This document shows, in pieces, positions 12,335 through 22,448 of a stretch of 64,000 bases of DNA. The notes below the pieces were generated by a model, which was not told where the DNA came from, ran no database searches, and worked only from the letters and a program-made list of their open reading frames with translations. The DNA comes from Gremmenia infestans. Taxonomy: Eukaryota > Ascomycota > Leotiomycetes > Helotiales > Hamatocanthoscyphaceae. Within the stretch, counting starts at the first letter, position 1; each line of letters starts with the position of its first letter. Where the stretch lies: contig JAFEVB010000008.1 of the NCBI GenBank assembly GCA_032629725.1, positions 1,798,001-1,862,000 on the forward strand, in the 5' to 3' direction. Both the position numbers and the translations under genes were made by a program.

Positions 12335-14023
12335 TCAAGCAGATTTATCTGCGCCTTCCTCTCCCATGAGGTGATCTTTGAGCCCTTTCTTCGTGACGTT
12401 CATCGCCCTCGCAATTTCCTGTTCCTCTTCCCGTAACCTGCCTTTGCCGAACTCTAAATTCCTCTTCTGCCGTCGTTTTTCTTCCGCAACATGTCGTTCG
12501 CGGTCTTCCAGAGCCTTTTGTCTCCTTTCACGTTCCTTTCTCTCTTTGATGCCTTCCTCGGTCTCCTCTTCGGGTATTGATTCGGGTGGTGGCGGTAGGG
12601 TCGAGATGTAGGTCTCAACTAGAGCATCTCTTGCAGTCGGTTCAATGGAAATGTACTTGATGTCCGCAAGAATGGTAGGTGGTAGATGCGAAGACAGAGT
12701 CGTATTATTTAGTACTGAGGTAGGCTGATCCTTGAGCAGGTTTAACAAGTCGGACTTGAGAGTTGACTGCGGAAGCTTGAGTCGATTGATATGGTCTCTG
12801 TAGAACTTCTCACGATCCTTGTCCGCCAACGCTGTATCCTTCATCTCCGTTTCCTTTCTGTATTTCCGCTTGAACTCAGGCCAGTATAGTTTCGGATTCG
12901 CTTGTCTTTGAAGGAAGGCAAGGTACGGTATCCTCGGATCTCTTCTCTCTTCCTTCGCACGGAGCTCTCGCAAAACCTTTATCTTTTCTCGCGACCACTC
13001 CTCCCAAACTTCCTTCCTCAACTTCATGGTCGTAAGAGCTGTATACCGGATATCGTCTACAAGCTTCCCCTCTTCAATCAATTTCTCCCATGGACTGTAA
13101 GGATTGATTCCGAAATCGTTTAATAAATCCTTGAATAAGGCAGCCGAATCCTCATGCGTAATTTCCAGACCCTCGGCACCTTCTTCCCATTCCTCCATAT
13201 TACCATCGTCGTATTCTCCAGGCTCCAATCCATATTCTTGACCCATTGCAGCTAACTGGAACGCAATATCATCCTCATTGAATTCGACTGGCGCATCCGG
13301 ATCCTGCTCTTCGATCTTTTGCCGTTTAGAAGGATTCGCCCCATCTTCGTCTTCATCGTCTGTTACCTCCACCTCTTCATATTCGGAACTGTCTTCTGCT
13401 TCCCCTCCATTGCCTTGCGCAGGCTCAGGAGCTGCAACAGCAGGTCGCCCAGTAGCACCAGGAGCTTCTCCCGAATCAACAGGCTCTTTCTCCTTCGCCC
13501 AAGCTTCTGCCTTTTCTTTAATTCTCAACTGATCCAACGCCAAAATCCCATCCTTCAATTTATCAGGTATTCGCCAATAACTCTGGTCCTTCTCGGTATT
13601 GTACACAAATCGTCGCCCAAGTTTGGTAAAAACCAGTACCCAGGGCTCACATTCAGGTATTGGATATCGCAACTTCGGCTTGTCTGTAGGCTGTGGTCTC
13701 GGAGGTCTGTCGTGTCCACCTCTACCTCTACCGTGAAATCCTCCACGACCACCTTGACCTGGGAATTGTCCTTGCGGGGAAAAGTTGTTGAAATTCGGTC
13801 CAGCACTTGGGTTTGAATTTCCAACAGCTTGGTATTGCAAGAAACTTTGAGTTGGGTCTATAGGAGGAGGGGCAGCGGGAGTAGGTGGTGCTGCAGGCCG
13901 TGTATATGTCGACTTTTGTAGAGAAGCGTTATAATAATAGGTATGCCCGGCCGGTGCTTTATGTTCAGTCCATCCTTCCGGCAAAGGAGGGGGTGCCGTG
14001 ACTTTATGTGTAGACTTCAACAT
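12335..14023 (-). CDS. URN1: WW-FF domain pre-mRNA splicing factor, Urn1-like
   Basis: Spliceosome-associated WW/FF protein, 562 aa in a single exon. The WW domain is at residues ~13-45 (LPEGW...HTYYYN...YTRP), followed by a Pro/Gly-rich linker with an RGG-like stretch. A second WW-like segment (EPWVLVFTKLGRRFVYNTEKDQSYWRIPD) comes next, then an acidic region (EYEEVEVTDDEDEDG). An FF-domain-like helical region lies at ~365-425 (DPRIPYLAFLQRQANPKLYWPEFKRKYRK), and the protein ends in a charged helix (ERERRQKALEDRERHVAEEKRRQK). This order matches yeast and fission-yeast Urn1. An in-frame upstream start at 14110 exists, but the extension is hydrophobic and unlike the family, so the ATG at 14023 is preferred. 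It is divergent from the proteasome gene, with 266 bp between starts. Confidence 0.85.
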   Translation of the reverse strand: MLKSTHKVTAPPPLPEGWTEHKAPAGHTYYYNASLQKSTYTRPAAPPTPAAPPPIDPTQSFLQYQAVGNSNPSAGPNFNNFSPQGQFPGQGGRGGFHGRGRGGHDRPPRPQPTDKPKLRYPIPECEPWVLVFTKLGRRFVYNTEKDQSYWRIPDKLKDGILALDQLRIKEKAEAWAKEKEPVDSGEAPGATGRPAVAAPEPAQGNGGEAEDSSEYEEVEVTDDEDEDGANPSKRQKIEEQDPDAPVEFNEDDIAFQLAAMGQEYGLEPGEYDDGNMEEWEEGAEGLEITHEDSAALFKDLLNDFGINPYSPWEKLIEEGKLVDDIRYTALTTMKLRKEVWEEWSREKIKVLRELRAKEERRDPRIPYLAFLQRQANPKLYWPEFKRKYRKETEMKDTALADKDREKFYRDHINRLKLPQSTLKSDLLNLLKDQPTSVLNNTTLSSHLPPTILADIKYISIEPTARDALVETYISTLPPPPESIPEEETEEGIKERKERERRQKALEDRERHVAEEKRRQKRNLEFGKGRLREEEQEIARAMNVTKKGLKDHLMGEEGADKSA

Positions 14024-14289
14024 TTTATTCGCATTGCGAAGCTGTAGATGGGCAAAGCGCAAAATATTTGGCCAAGTAAATATCGAGGCTGTGATTATGT
14101 AAGTCAACAAGGGTCACTAGCGCGTACGCGGTTGTCGTCGCCTGGAGCTTTTGGAGCTTCATAGATGCAAGAACCGCAATACAAGCTGCTTTCTACCTCA
14201 ACACCACATTGAAAGGATCAGAGAGATAAGCGCCCTTCTCTATCCGCCTTTTTACGAACCCCTAGGACAATCTATCACCAGTCCTCAAG
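14024..14289. promoter_or_regulatory. Divergent promoter of URN1 and proteasome alpha3
   Basis: The 266-bp interval between two outward-facing start codons must contain both promoters. No exact Rpn4-type PACE box (GGTGGCAAA) is present. Confidence 0.6.
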
Positions 14290-15207
14290 ATGTCTAGAAG
14301 ATACGATTCCAGAGTAAGCTCAGACAGTTAACAGCTCCAGTTCCACAGTTGCTAATGCCATATAGACGACTATCTTCTCCCCAGAAGGACGTCTCTACCA
14401 AGTCGAATATGCCCTCGAGGCCATCTCCCACGCCGGTACCGCACTGGGCATATTAGCAAAGGATGGAATTGTATTGGCAGCAGAGAGAAAGGTCACCAGC
14501 AAGCTCCTGGAGCAGGATACATCCGCAGAGAAGCTGTACATCTTGAACGAGTATGTCAGCCACGTAAAATCAGAGGATCTGAAGCTAATTTTGTATCAGT
14601 AACATGATCTGTGCAGTAGCAGGAATGACCGCAGACGCCAATATCCTCATCAACTACGCCCGCCAAGCCGCCCAACGCTACCTCCTCACCTACAACGAAG
14701 ATATCCCCTGCGAGCAGCTCGTCCGTCGATTATGCGATCTCAAGCAAGGTTACACGCAGCACGGTGGTCTGCGCCCCTTTGGTGTATCGTTCATTTACGC
14801 CGGCTACGATCCCCAGAGACAATTCCAACTCTACCAGAGCAATCCCAGCGGCAACTATGGTGGATGGAAGGCGACAAGTGTTGGTGCAAACAATGCCAGT
14901 GCGCAGAGTCTATTGAAGCAGGATTATAAGGAAGATTGCGATTTGAAAGAGGCGTGTGGCATGGCTGTCAAGGTTTTGAGCAAGACGATGGATTCTACAA
15001 AGTTGAGCAGTGAGAAGAGTAAGTAAATTCACCTCTTTGACTGGCAGCTGCTAATATTACATAGTTGAATTTGCTACAGTAGGAAAGACGAAGGATGGAA
15101 AGATTTACCATCACTTGTGGAGCGCGGAGGAAATCAACGAGTTACTGAAGGAGCATGACCTGGCTAAAGATGAGACGGGACCGGATGGAGATCGCATAAT
15201 CAGCTAG
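14290..15207 (+). CDS. PRE9: 20S proteasome subunit alpha type-4 (alpha3)
   Basis: Outer-ring alpha subunit of the 20S proteasome, non-catalytic. Four exons: 14290-14313, 14366-14550, 14600-15018 and 15065-15207, coding for 256 aa, the usual family length. It begins [20 protein letters not shown], the proteasome alpha N-terminal signature, and continues VEYALEAISHAGTALGILA. PRPFGVS-like RPFGVSFIYAGYD and FQLYQSNPSGNYGGWKAT are characteristic of the alpha3/PSMA4 branch. All splice sites are canonical and the frame is continuous. It shares a short divergent promoter with URN1. Identification is close to certain. Confidence 0.96.
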
Positions 15208-15538
15208 ATTTCTATTCTGTTCATTAAGAGTCCGGCTGTGGCTATGTAACAATAAGATACCTTTCATGGCAGGTGGGCCAATTTCTGGCCTTTCACTATT
15301 CCTTTTCCAGAATGCAGGCATCTTCCCAGCCATTGCTTTCAGCACCGATTCAGTCTTCTAAGACTCTGCGTACGTTCCCTGAGCCATAGGAGAAGTTCTC
15401 CCAGAAGCGTTTCATGTTCCTCCCATACGACCTCTGCAGTACTATATATTCACTGTTTTTACCCCTCGGAGTGCACACACTTGGAAGAATCGTTCGTCAG
15501 TTGCAGCCTCCGAACTCCCTCGACTTTACTCCTCGACC
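15208..15538. other. Convergent 3' intergenic stretch
   Basis: These 331 bp separate the converging ends of the proteasome gene and the coiled-coil ORF. Nothing beyond presumed 3' UTRs is seen. Confidence 0.6.
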
Positions 15539-17401
15539 TTATATGGTGATACCCCGTCGTTTCAGCGTTAGGCTTCCTTTACCCTTCGCTGGGGCTGGTG
15601 ACCTTTCAGGTCTTGAGCCGAGACCTCTGCCGTCGGGCTTCTCATACCCAATGAAGTCGTTAATCAGCAACATGTGATAGGCTTGTATCTGGATATAGTT
15701 CCAATACGTTCTCTCCATACGTCCCTCGCCATTTGGAAACGTTGGCAAGGGCTCTGGCACGAACGGCGGGTATATTGCCCCCTGTTGCTCATACACATCT
15801 CGATACTGCTCAATCCTAGCAACCTCCGCAGCGGTTCTATCGTCCCACGGTGACTCTCCATTTGGGTAAAATTCAGCTGGACCATGGGAAGGCTGTCTTT
15901 CGGTCCATAGTTCCAGTTGTGGCCTTGGTGGTAATGGAATACGCTTTTCGAGATAGACCTTTTCTAGTTTTGAGACGTAGAGGTCTTGCGCAAAGCCCTG
16001 AAGCAAGATACTAGTGAAGTTATTCCTTGGAAGATCTTCGGCAGACCTGGCGGGATATTCGATGCCAGCGTTCTCGAGAACTTTCTTCAGCTGCCTTTCC
16101 CTTACAATTCCCATCGCTAATTCGGTGGAAGATATTGAGTGTGGGCCCCAGTGAAACCTGTATGTTGGTATGGGTCTGTCGCCAGGACTTGCTGCAGTTG
16201 CAGGCGTTGTTTTTAATTCTACTTGGCTTCCTATGCCCCACTTCCAACCCTCAAGATCATATTTCGGCGTCGATGCAAGATAATTCAGCATTTTACTCCC
16301 GTTGCTCAGCCATGTCTCTAGCTTGGGCAGAGCTGGAGTTGATGGTCTGAAAACACTTTTTTTGAACCACCTCTTTGGCTGCACACTTGTTGCAATGTCT
16401 GTACCTATGAGAGGAGTCTGGGGGTTTGATGAAGATAATTCGCCAACACCAAAAGCAGATGAGCCACTGATATCTTCGGTCCAAGTATAAGGAAAGGCGC
16501 CGTAAGAAAAGGATGAGCTTGATCTTTCCGTTTCTGAGTCTCCATCCTCGAAGTCGACAATCATCTCTATATCTTCAGTAGGAGGATCATGCAGTGGCTT
16601 CGGATACCAAACCTTGGCATCTTCTCCATACCGAAGTGCTTGGACTTCACCATGAAGAATTACGTTCTCGTGTAATACATTATCGAGCTGCCTCCTTAAT
16701 TGCTCGAAGATCTGCTGCCCTTCTTGTGTCCCATGATTATCATAAATCAGCTTCCGAAGCCTTTCGATTTCCGCCGCGGATGAATCGATGAACTCTGCAA
16801 CCGTTGGTCCCTTTGATGAATGGTCAAAACTTTCGGTAAGCTTTATTGTAGCTTTTCGTGTTTGGGAATTCAGATCCTCGAGCTGCGTCCGGATTCCGAG
16901 GAGATCCTTCGTATTCTTAGGTATACTAGCAGCACTCTTTCGGAGCTCAAGATTTTCCAGCCACGTTGCCTGGAGAACCCACAGCGCATCGACGATATCA
17001 CCTGCCGTAGGTCTTGGTGCTGCCTTTGATTGAGTGGGTCTAATCGCATTACCCACCTGCAGCGCAACATCAAAGATTCGATTCAGATCACTATGATTCT
17101 GCGTCTCGCGCTGCCACGAACGTGTAGCTTCTGCCGCGGCAATAGTAGCCCCCCTCGTTTGCTCGGCACAAAGATCTAATGTTGCTTCTCTCGCCTCCTC
17201 AAGCTTATCTTGGAGCTCTATATTTTCACCCTCAAGTTCCCGAATCGGTTGTCTTGCATCTGGAGAAGCCAAAAGTCGTGCCACCTCTCTCCTCAATCTA
17301 GCAATTTCCGCATCCTTCTTAGCACAGTTACGCTGCAGTTGAGGATGAGCAAGATTGACAATCAGAAGCAAACCAAGGAATAACGTCCACGCTATTAACA
17401 T
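15539..17401 (-). CDS. Coiled-coil protein with N-terminal membrane anchor; possible 3' part of the upstream gene
   Basis: Not recognised. Taken alone from its first ATG (17401), it would encode 620 aa: a hydrophobic anchor at the extreme N terminus (LIAWTLFLGLLLIVNL), a predicted coiled coil (KKDAEIARLRREVARLLA; IELQDKLEEAREATLDLCAEQ), an acidic/Ser-rich middle and a compact C-terminal region rich in Trp/Tyr/Pro (WTERQPSHGPAEFYPNGESPW; RMERTYWNYIQIQAYHMLLIND). The frame stays open upstream of that ATG through 14 codons before 17476, back to the TAG that ends the preceding ORF at 17519-17521. That leaves only ~118 bp for a promoter and 5' leader. Independent gene, readthrough extension, spliced fusion or a nonsense-mutated single gene are all possible; the sequence alone does not decide. 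Confidence 0.6.
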   Translation of the reverse strand: MLIAWTLFLGLLLIVNLAHPQLQRNCAKKDAEIARLRREVARLLASPDARQPIRELEGENIELQDKLEEAREATLDLCAEQTRGATIAAAEATRSWQRETQNHSDLNRIFDVALQVGNAIRPTQSKAAPRPTAGDIVDALWVLQATWLENLELRKSAASIPKNTKDLLGIRTQLEDLNSQTRKATIKLTESFDHSSKGPTVAEFIDSSAAEIERLRKLIYDNHGTQEGQQIFEQLRRQLDNVLHENVILHGEVQALRYGEDAKVWYPKPLHDPPTEDIEMIVDFEDGDSETERSSSSFSYGAFPYTWTEDISGSSAFGVGELSSSNPQTPLIGTDIATSVQPKRWFKKSVFRPSTPALPKLETWLSNGSKMLNYLASTPKYDLEGWKWGIGSQVELKTTPATAASPGDRPIPTYRFHWGPHSISSTELAMGIVRERQLKKVLENAGIEYPARSAEDLPRNNFTSILLQGFAQDLYVSKLEKVYLEKRIPLPPRPQLELWTERQPSHGPAEFYPNGESPWDDRTAAEVARIEQYRDVYEQQGAIYPPFVPEPLPTFPNGEGRMERTYWNYIQIQAYHMLLINDFIGYEKPDGRGLGSRPERSPAPAKGKGSLTLKRRGITI

Positions 17402-17512
17402 ACCCCAGCATCCTCCACAAGTCACCGCGTCGTCTCCGATATAACCAGAGGCCACAGGGAGGTTGGAGAACACCAAAACTGCAGCTCCTGTAGTTGCGGC
17501 GGACGACGACGG

Positions 17513-17521
17513 TGGTTGCTA
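17513..17521 (-). promoter_or_regulatory. In-frame TAG in a CARYYA leaky-stop context
   Basis: The stop codon between the two ORFs reads TAG followed by CAACCA, which fits the CAR-YYA 3' context known to promote readthrough of UAG (tobacco mosaic virus type). The reading frame is open for hundreds of codons on both sides. A single C-to-T change from CAG would also explain it. Functional readthrough is inference only. Confidence 0.45.
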
Positions 17522-20500
17522 CTTGGTAGGTGATGGTTGCTTCTCTTCTTCGCCCTGACGGATTTGGGGAAGAGTTGCGTCTATTGCGGTTTCTGGGGAG
17601 AATGACAATTGAATTGTATTTGGTATCTCATCTTCAACTACAGTATCAAAACGAACCTTTGTGTCTTTCTTTGGAGATTGCGGTGGCGTTTTATCTTTCT
17701 TTGAGGGCTGTGAAGGCAATCGAGATTCATCAACATGGGTTTGCACTTCTTGATTCTTGGCGATATTTGCCGCCTCTTTTTCTTTGGCCTTTCGAGCAGC
17801 TTTCTCCTCGAAGTACTTTTGACGTTGTGTTTTTTTCGGCGGTGGTATTGAAGTAGGCTTGGGGGCTGCAGGATGCAACATGGCTCTAGCTGCTTGGTGT
17901 GCATCCATGGCCGACTGTGAGGTCTGATGAGTGGCTTTCTCTTCCGTTCTTAGGGAGAGAGGCACGTGTCCATGGTCCAGAGAACCTGAGCGCACTGAGT
18001 CCTTTTCCTCTATATCCGATAACCGTTTTGACTCTATTTCGACTAGCTGTTCTGTTTGCTCCGGAGGTTCTTCCTCAAGAACATAATTGGCCCAAACGTC
18101 TTCTTCGTCGGGTTCCAACATCCCCATTATTTTCTTCGGGGGACTAAGATCTGCCAAGAGAACAGGCTCACCCTTTTCAGCCTTTTCGCTCCCAGAGTAA
18201 CCCGAGGTTGAGGTATACGGCTCTCCTTCCTCGTCTGTCGTCGAATACCTACTTCCGGGGCCACTTGGAGTTGCGCTATTCGGGTTGGAATCCTCATCTG
18301 TGGAATGAGACCTTCCCGCGCTCGATTCGCCGTCCCCTCCACTTCCTCCGCTGCCTCCGTCTCCACCATTCCAATCACTACCTGAGCTTCCTGTGGGTGA
18401 TTCTAGAAGATTTTTTGAATCTTGATTATTCGCCAGAAAGAAGTCCAAGAATCCTACGACCATTCCCAAGAGCGGTATGAGGATGAAATATTGAGCGAAT
18501 ATGAAAGGAGAGGCAAATATCGGGAGACACAGCGCACCACAACGCTCGACTTTCTGATAGATCCCCTGACTAAAATGCTTTGCATTTGCCTCGGCTTGTA
18601 TTGGGGTTTGAGGAAGTGGAATCGAGGCAGGGTCGTCCACCGGAGCCAAAAGTGGTTCGACAACTCCCTCTGGCACTAACAGTTCCCGAATACTCGCACC
18701 CGTCGCTACGATTTTGGCCCAGAAAGGTTGCAAAATGCGATCTCTTAAGAATTGAAAAGGGGCTTTGAGCGTCTTATAGCCTTCAGCGAAGGTTTCTTTA
18801 CCCCACGTACTAACCCCAGGTAGGGGCATGTGCAGCAGTCTTCCATTGACCGTGTAAAAATCCAAGGTGGTAAATAGGTAGATGGAAGCTGTCAAGCTGG
18901 CGGAAATAACTTTCGCTGAGGTGTCTTTCAAGTATTTCTGACACCATCCAACTTCAAACAAAGTCTCGGAGAACTTGTCGAGGAACGGTTTAGCGAGCGC
19001 TTCGTTCATCGTAAGGAGGAATGCGGTCCCAAACCAAACCAGGAAGAAGAGAACTACATCATGCCTAGCCAATGCATCTGATCGGTCCAGATTCAGTATA
19101 TCCAGCTCCTCCGGAGTGGCGTTCTCGGGCAGCAGTAAATTCCGGCGGAATTGATTAACGACGAAGAATCGCTCGTCCAATACTCTTGATACCAACAAGA
19201 AGACAAATATACGCGCTCCCAAAGATTCAATCTGCAGCAAGACAAGTATCCAGATCGTTATCAAAGCCCATGTGATGAATGGGAGGATGGTGCCGAGGAC
19301 TGTTGTTTTGAGAACGTCGTATACTTTGGTCCTGTAAGGAATCCCAGGGGTGTGAAGTCGATATCTGAGCAAGGCGAATCTGTCTACGGTCCGATAAACA
19401 AAGTTCACAATTGTTGACGGAATAAAAGCCTCGGCCGATCTGTAAAGATGAGCGATCCATTGAAAAAGATCGCCAATAAGGCTGTAAGCAGGCTCGAGTA
19501 CTGACGTGATAGTAGTCCAAAATCCATCGATATAACTTTTGAATGGGCTGATGGCAAACTTGAAACCTCGGCGGATTGTACCTCCTGCTGCTTGAAAAAT
19601 ATCTTTAACAAAGTTGATGACAGGTTCAATCAGTAGCTGGTAGGCATCATCTGTAATATTAATCCCAGCCTCCAAGTATTTGACAAGTATAACCCAACAC
19701 TTTTCCATCCACTTCTTAAGCGGGTTCGTGAAGAATATGAAAATGCTAGAGATGATACCTGTAATCTAGATAGTGTTAGTGAAATATTAAGAGTTTACAA
19801 GGATAAGACAAAAGAAATTTGATCGTGAGAAGACGACTCGGCGCAAGAGGCTCTGACTATAAAATGCTAATTCCATTGGCCTACCCTACCTTATGCATTA
19901 CAAGGGCAACGCGGCATGGCAAAGAGCCACTGGAATAAAAGAAATGATACTCCACCTTTTCACAGCACTTACCAGTTCCACGTATCCTACAACGGTACCC
20001 AAGATGGACCAAACCAAAGACATGAAAATAGAGAACGCGGCTTCACCACGATATCCATACAGCTGCCCCAGAGTGGGCGTTGTAGATTTGGTGACGAAGC
20101 AGTAGAGCCATTCGACTGTAGCCATCAAAGTAGCAATCTGTGTTGTTATCAGTGTCAAGATATCAATTCTGAAGTGATGAGCGAATATAACTATGACTTA
20201 CGGATATGGGAAGGGTCAAAGCGAGAAGGGAATAGCCCAAGATGGTCTGTATACACCACTGCCAAAGAAACCAATCTACGACATTCTCCCAGAACCAAGT
20301 ATTGCGAACCGAACTGAGCTGTCCAAAGCCAAGATTTCCCCAGATCGAAATCTCGGCAATCCAATCTGCAGCATCTTTAAAGAACTCAGATATCGAGCGA
20401 ACCCAGTCAGAAACAAATTGGAATTTCGGGATATTGATATTGATACCTAGATATTTGGCTGCTGAAGGTTTGATGTTAGGATAAGCCCACTCCGGAGTGA

Positions 20501-21929
20501 GGTAAGTGACTGCATTCTGAATAGCAACTAAGGAATTCACGATATGGTTGCTAATAAAGCCATACGTCCATCCAAGACCATATAGCACTTTCGCAAGTCC
20601 TGAAACGATAAAACTTCTAAGGGCATTGATCGAAAGATCTGGAAGCGCTTTCCCGACTTTCTCCTTCAGAGAAACATAAGATGACCCAGCGTCATGAAGG
20701 GCATGCACAACGGTTTCTTTGCTAGAGACGACTTTAGAGACGTGAGACTTGGGAGTTTTTGACAGGCTTGGAATTGCGTTCCAGAGCCTTTGAGGCCAGT
20801 GTGTTGTGGTCGGAAATGTTGTAGAGTCTTCTGGAAGCGCACTACTGATTTTCTTGCTCAGAGAACTATAAGATGATCCAGCATTTTGAACGGCGTGCGA
20901 AATGGTTTCTTTGCTAGGGACTACTCCAGAGATGTGAACCCTGGGAGTTTTTGACGGGCTTGGAACGGGGTTGCTGATTTTCTTGCTTAGAGAAGTATAA
21001 GATGATCCAGCGTTTTGTACGGCATGCGAAATAGTTTCCTTGCTAGGAACCCCTTTAGGAACGTGAACCTTGTGAGTATTTGACGGATGTGCGTTCCACC
21101 AGTGTGTTGCGGTTGGAACTATGGTAGAAACCTTTGATAAGCTTGAGCTTGGAATTGTGCTCTCAACCTTAGGAGCTTTCGATGAGCCTGCGTTCCATAG
21201 CTTTTCAAACCAACGTGTTGCGGTTGGGGCTACTGTAGCAATCTTTGATACGCTTGGAATTGTGTTCTTAACCTCGGAGACTTTTGATGGGCTGGGAATC
21301 GCTTTCCATAGCATTTCAGCCCAGTGTTTTGCGGTTGGGGCTATTGTAGAGACCACTGGTATGCTCGCAATTGCGGTTTCAATCCCAGAAACTTTCGAGG
21401 GGCGTGGTATAGCGTTCCAAAGCTTTTGAGTCCATGGTGTTACGGTCGACCCTTGAACTGTAGAAACCGTTGATAAGCTTGGAGTTGTGACCTGAATCTT
21501 GGGAACTTTCGATTGGCCTGGTATCGAGTACCAGAGCCTTTGAGTCCAGTTTGATACACCTGGGAATTGGATTCTAGGAACCTTTGGGAGCTCAATGCTA
21601 GGTACATTCGGTAAGCCCGGAATCGCATTCCAGAGTTTGTCAAAAGCAAGGAACCGACTTTTATACAGCTCGCCCTCACACTGCATACGTCTAAACCACC
21701 AGCGATTCGGGAACCCGCGGCGCCAGGAATCGGGTTCGCTGAGGATGCCGCTACATTTTGGGTCGGGCCCGGATGAGAAGGGGCGCACTGATTGGCTGTA
21801 TTCGGCGTAGTAGGCGTACCAGCCGCCGAGCAGGCGGATTTGGGTTAGGATGACGGATGAGAGGAAGAAGAAGAATAGGATCCAGATGAGGAGCTTGAGG
21901 CCGAAGAGGGAGTGGTGGGAGGTCGCCAT
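17519..21929 (-). CDS. Large polytopic membrane protein with internal repeats, unknown function
   Basis: Not recognised. Three exons: 21929-20202, 20137-19973 and 19765-17519, all phase 0, giving 1,379 aa. The N terminus has a signal-anchor helix (LIWILFFFFLSSVILTQI) followed by a GGWYAYYAEY motif and a WWFRRMQCEGE motif, both echoed in the gene at 22449-25640. Residues ~100-430 are degenerate repeats of two types (LWNAIPxPSKV units, and PSKETISHAVQNAGSSY units). The second half contains several membrane helices (ITWALITIWILVLLQI; VVLFFLVWFGTAFLL; FAQYFILIPLLGMVVGFLDFF). The C-terminal ~280 residues are acidic/Ser-rich with a charged helix (KKTQRQKYFEEKAARKAKEK). The exon 3 acceptor TAG with upstream CTAAC branch motif keeps frame. 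The frame continues past the TAG into the next ORF. Confidence 0.75.
20650..21620 (-). repeat. Degenerate intragenic repeats coding for WNAIP/PSKETISHA units
   Basis: On the protein level, at least six LW(N/K)(A/S)IPxxSKV-type units are followed by three PSKET(I/V)xHAxxxAGSSYxSL units. The second type is also visible as DNA similarity near 20,665-20,735, 20,853-20,920 and 20,981-21,050, indicating local duplication. Confidence 0.75.
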
Positions 21930-22448
21930 TGAGGCGGTTGGGGGGTTGCTGGTTTGTTCGATTGACTGATTTGGTAATAGTATGATGGAGAAGATCCTGA
22001 TTGATGGCTCAATCTCAACTGTATTGCTGAGTTTATATCACTGGATGCAACTCGGGCTGCCTGTAGAAGAGAATTGCAGTTGGTGTTTGATCGGCAAATT
22101 TGCAATTGGGAATAGCCATTGCATTTCAAATAGGAGGGTAATAATTGAGGACAAAGGGGGTGAAATATGTCATTGTTGGCAGCAAAGAAAGAAGGCTTAA
22201 ATTTGATCCGCGTCCGTACAACATTGAGAGTCAAACAAAGGGTGAGGAAAATTCGACGCAAACGGATTTGAAAATGTAATGGATCGAAAACGTTCATTTT
22301 GACCAAGATTGAAACGACACAATGCTAATTAAAAAAATATACCTCGACTATGCTATGAGCATCCTAACCCCTTTGCCTATAATATGGGCTCGAGTAGCTC
22401 AACGACCTTCCACCTCCACTACCTCACGGAGCAAGATTTGCGAAATGA
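21930..22448. other. Intergenic region between the two large membrane genes
   Basis: 519 bp hold the promoter of the gene starting at 21929 and the 3' end of the gene ending at 22449. Nothing specific is visible. Confidence 0.55.

Noticed and set aside
12335..14110. Longer URN1 start at 14110
   Set aside because: Adds a hydrophobic 29-residue extension unlike the family; the WW domain begins shortly after 14023.
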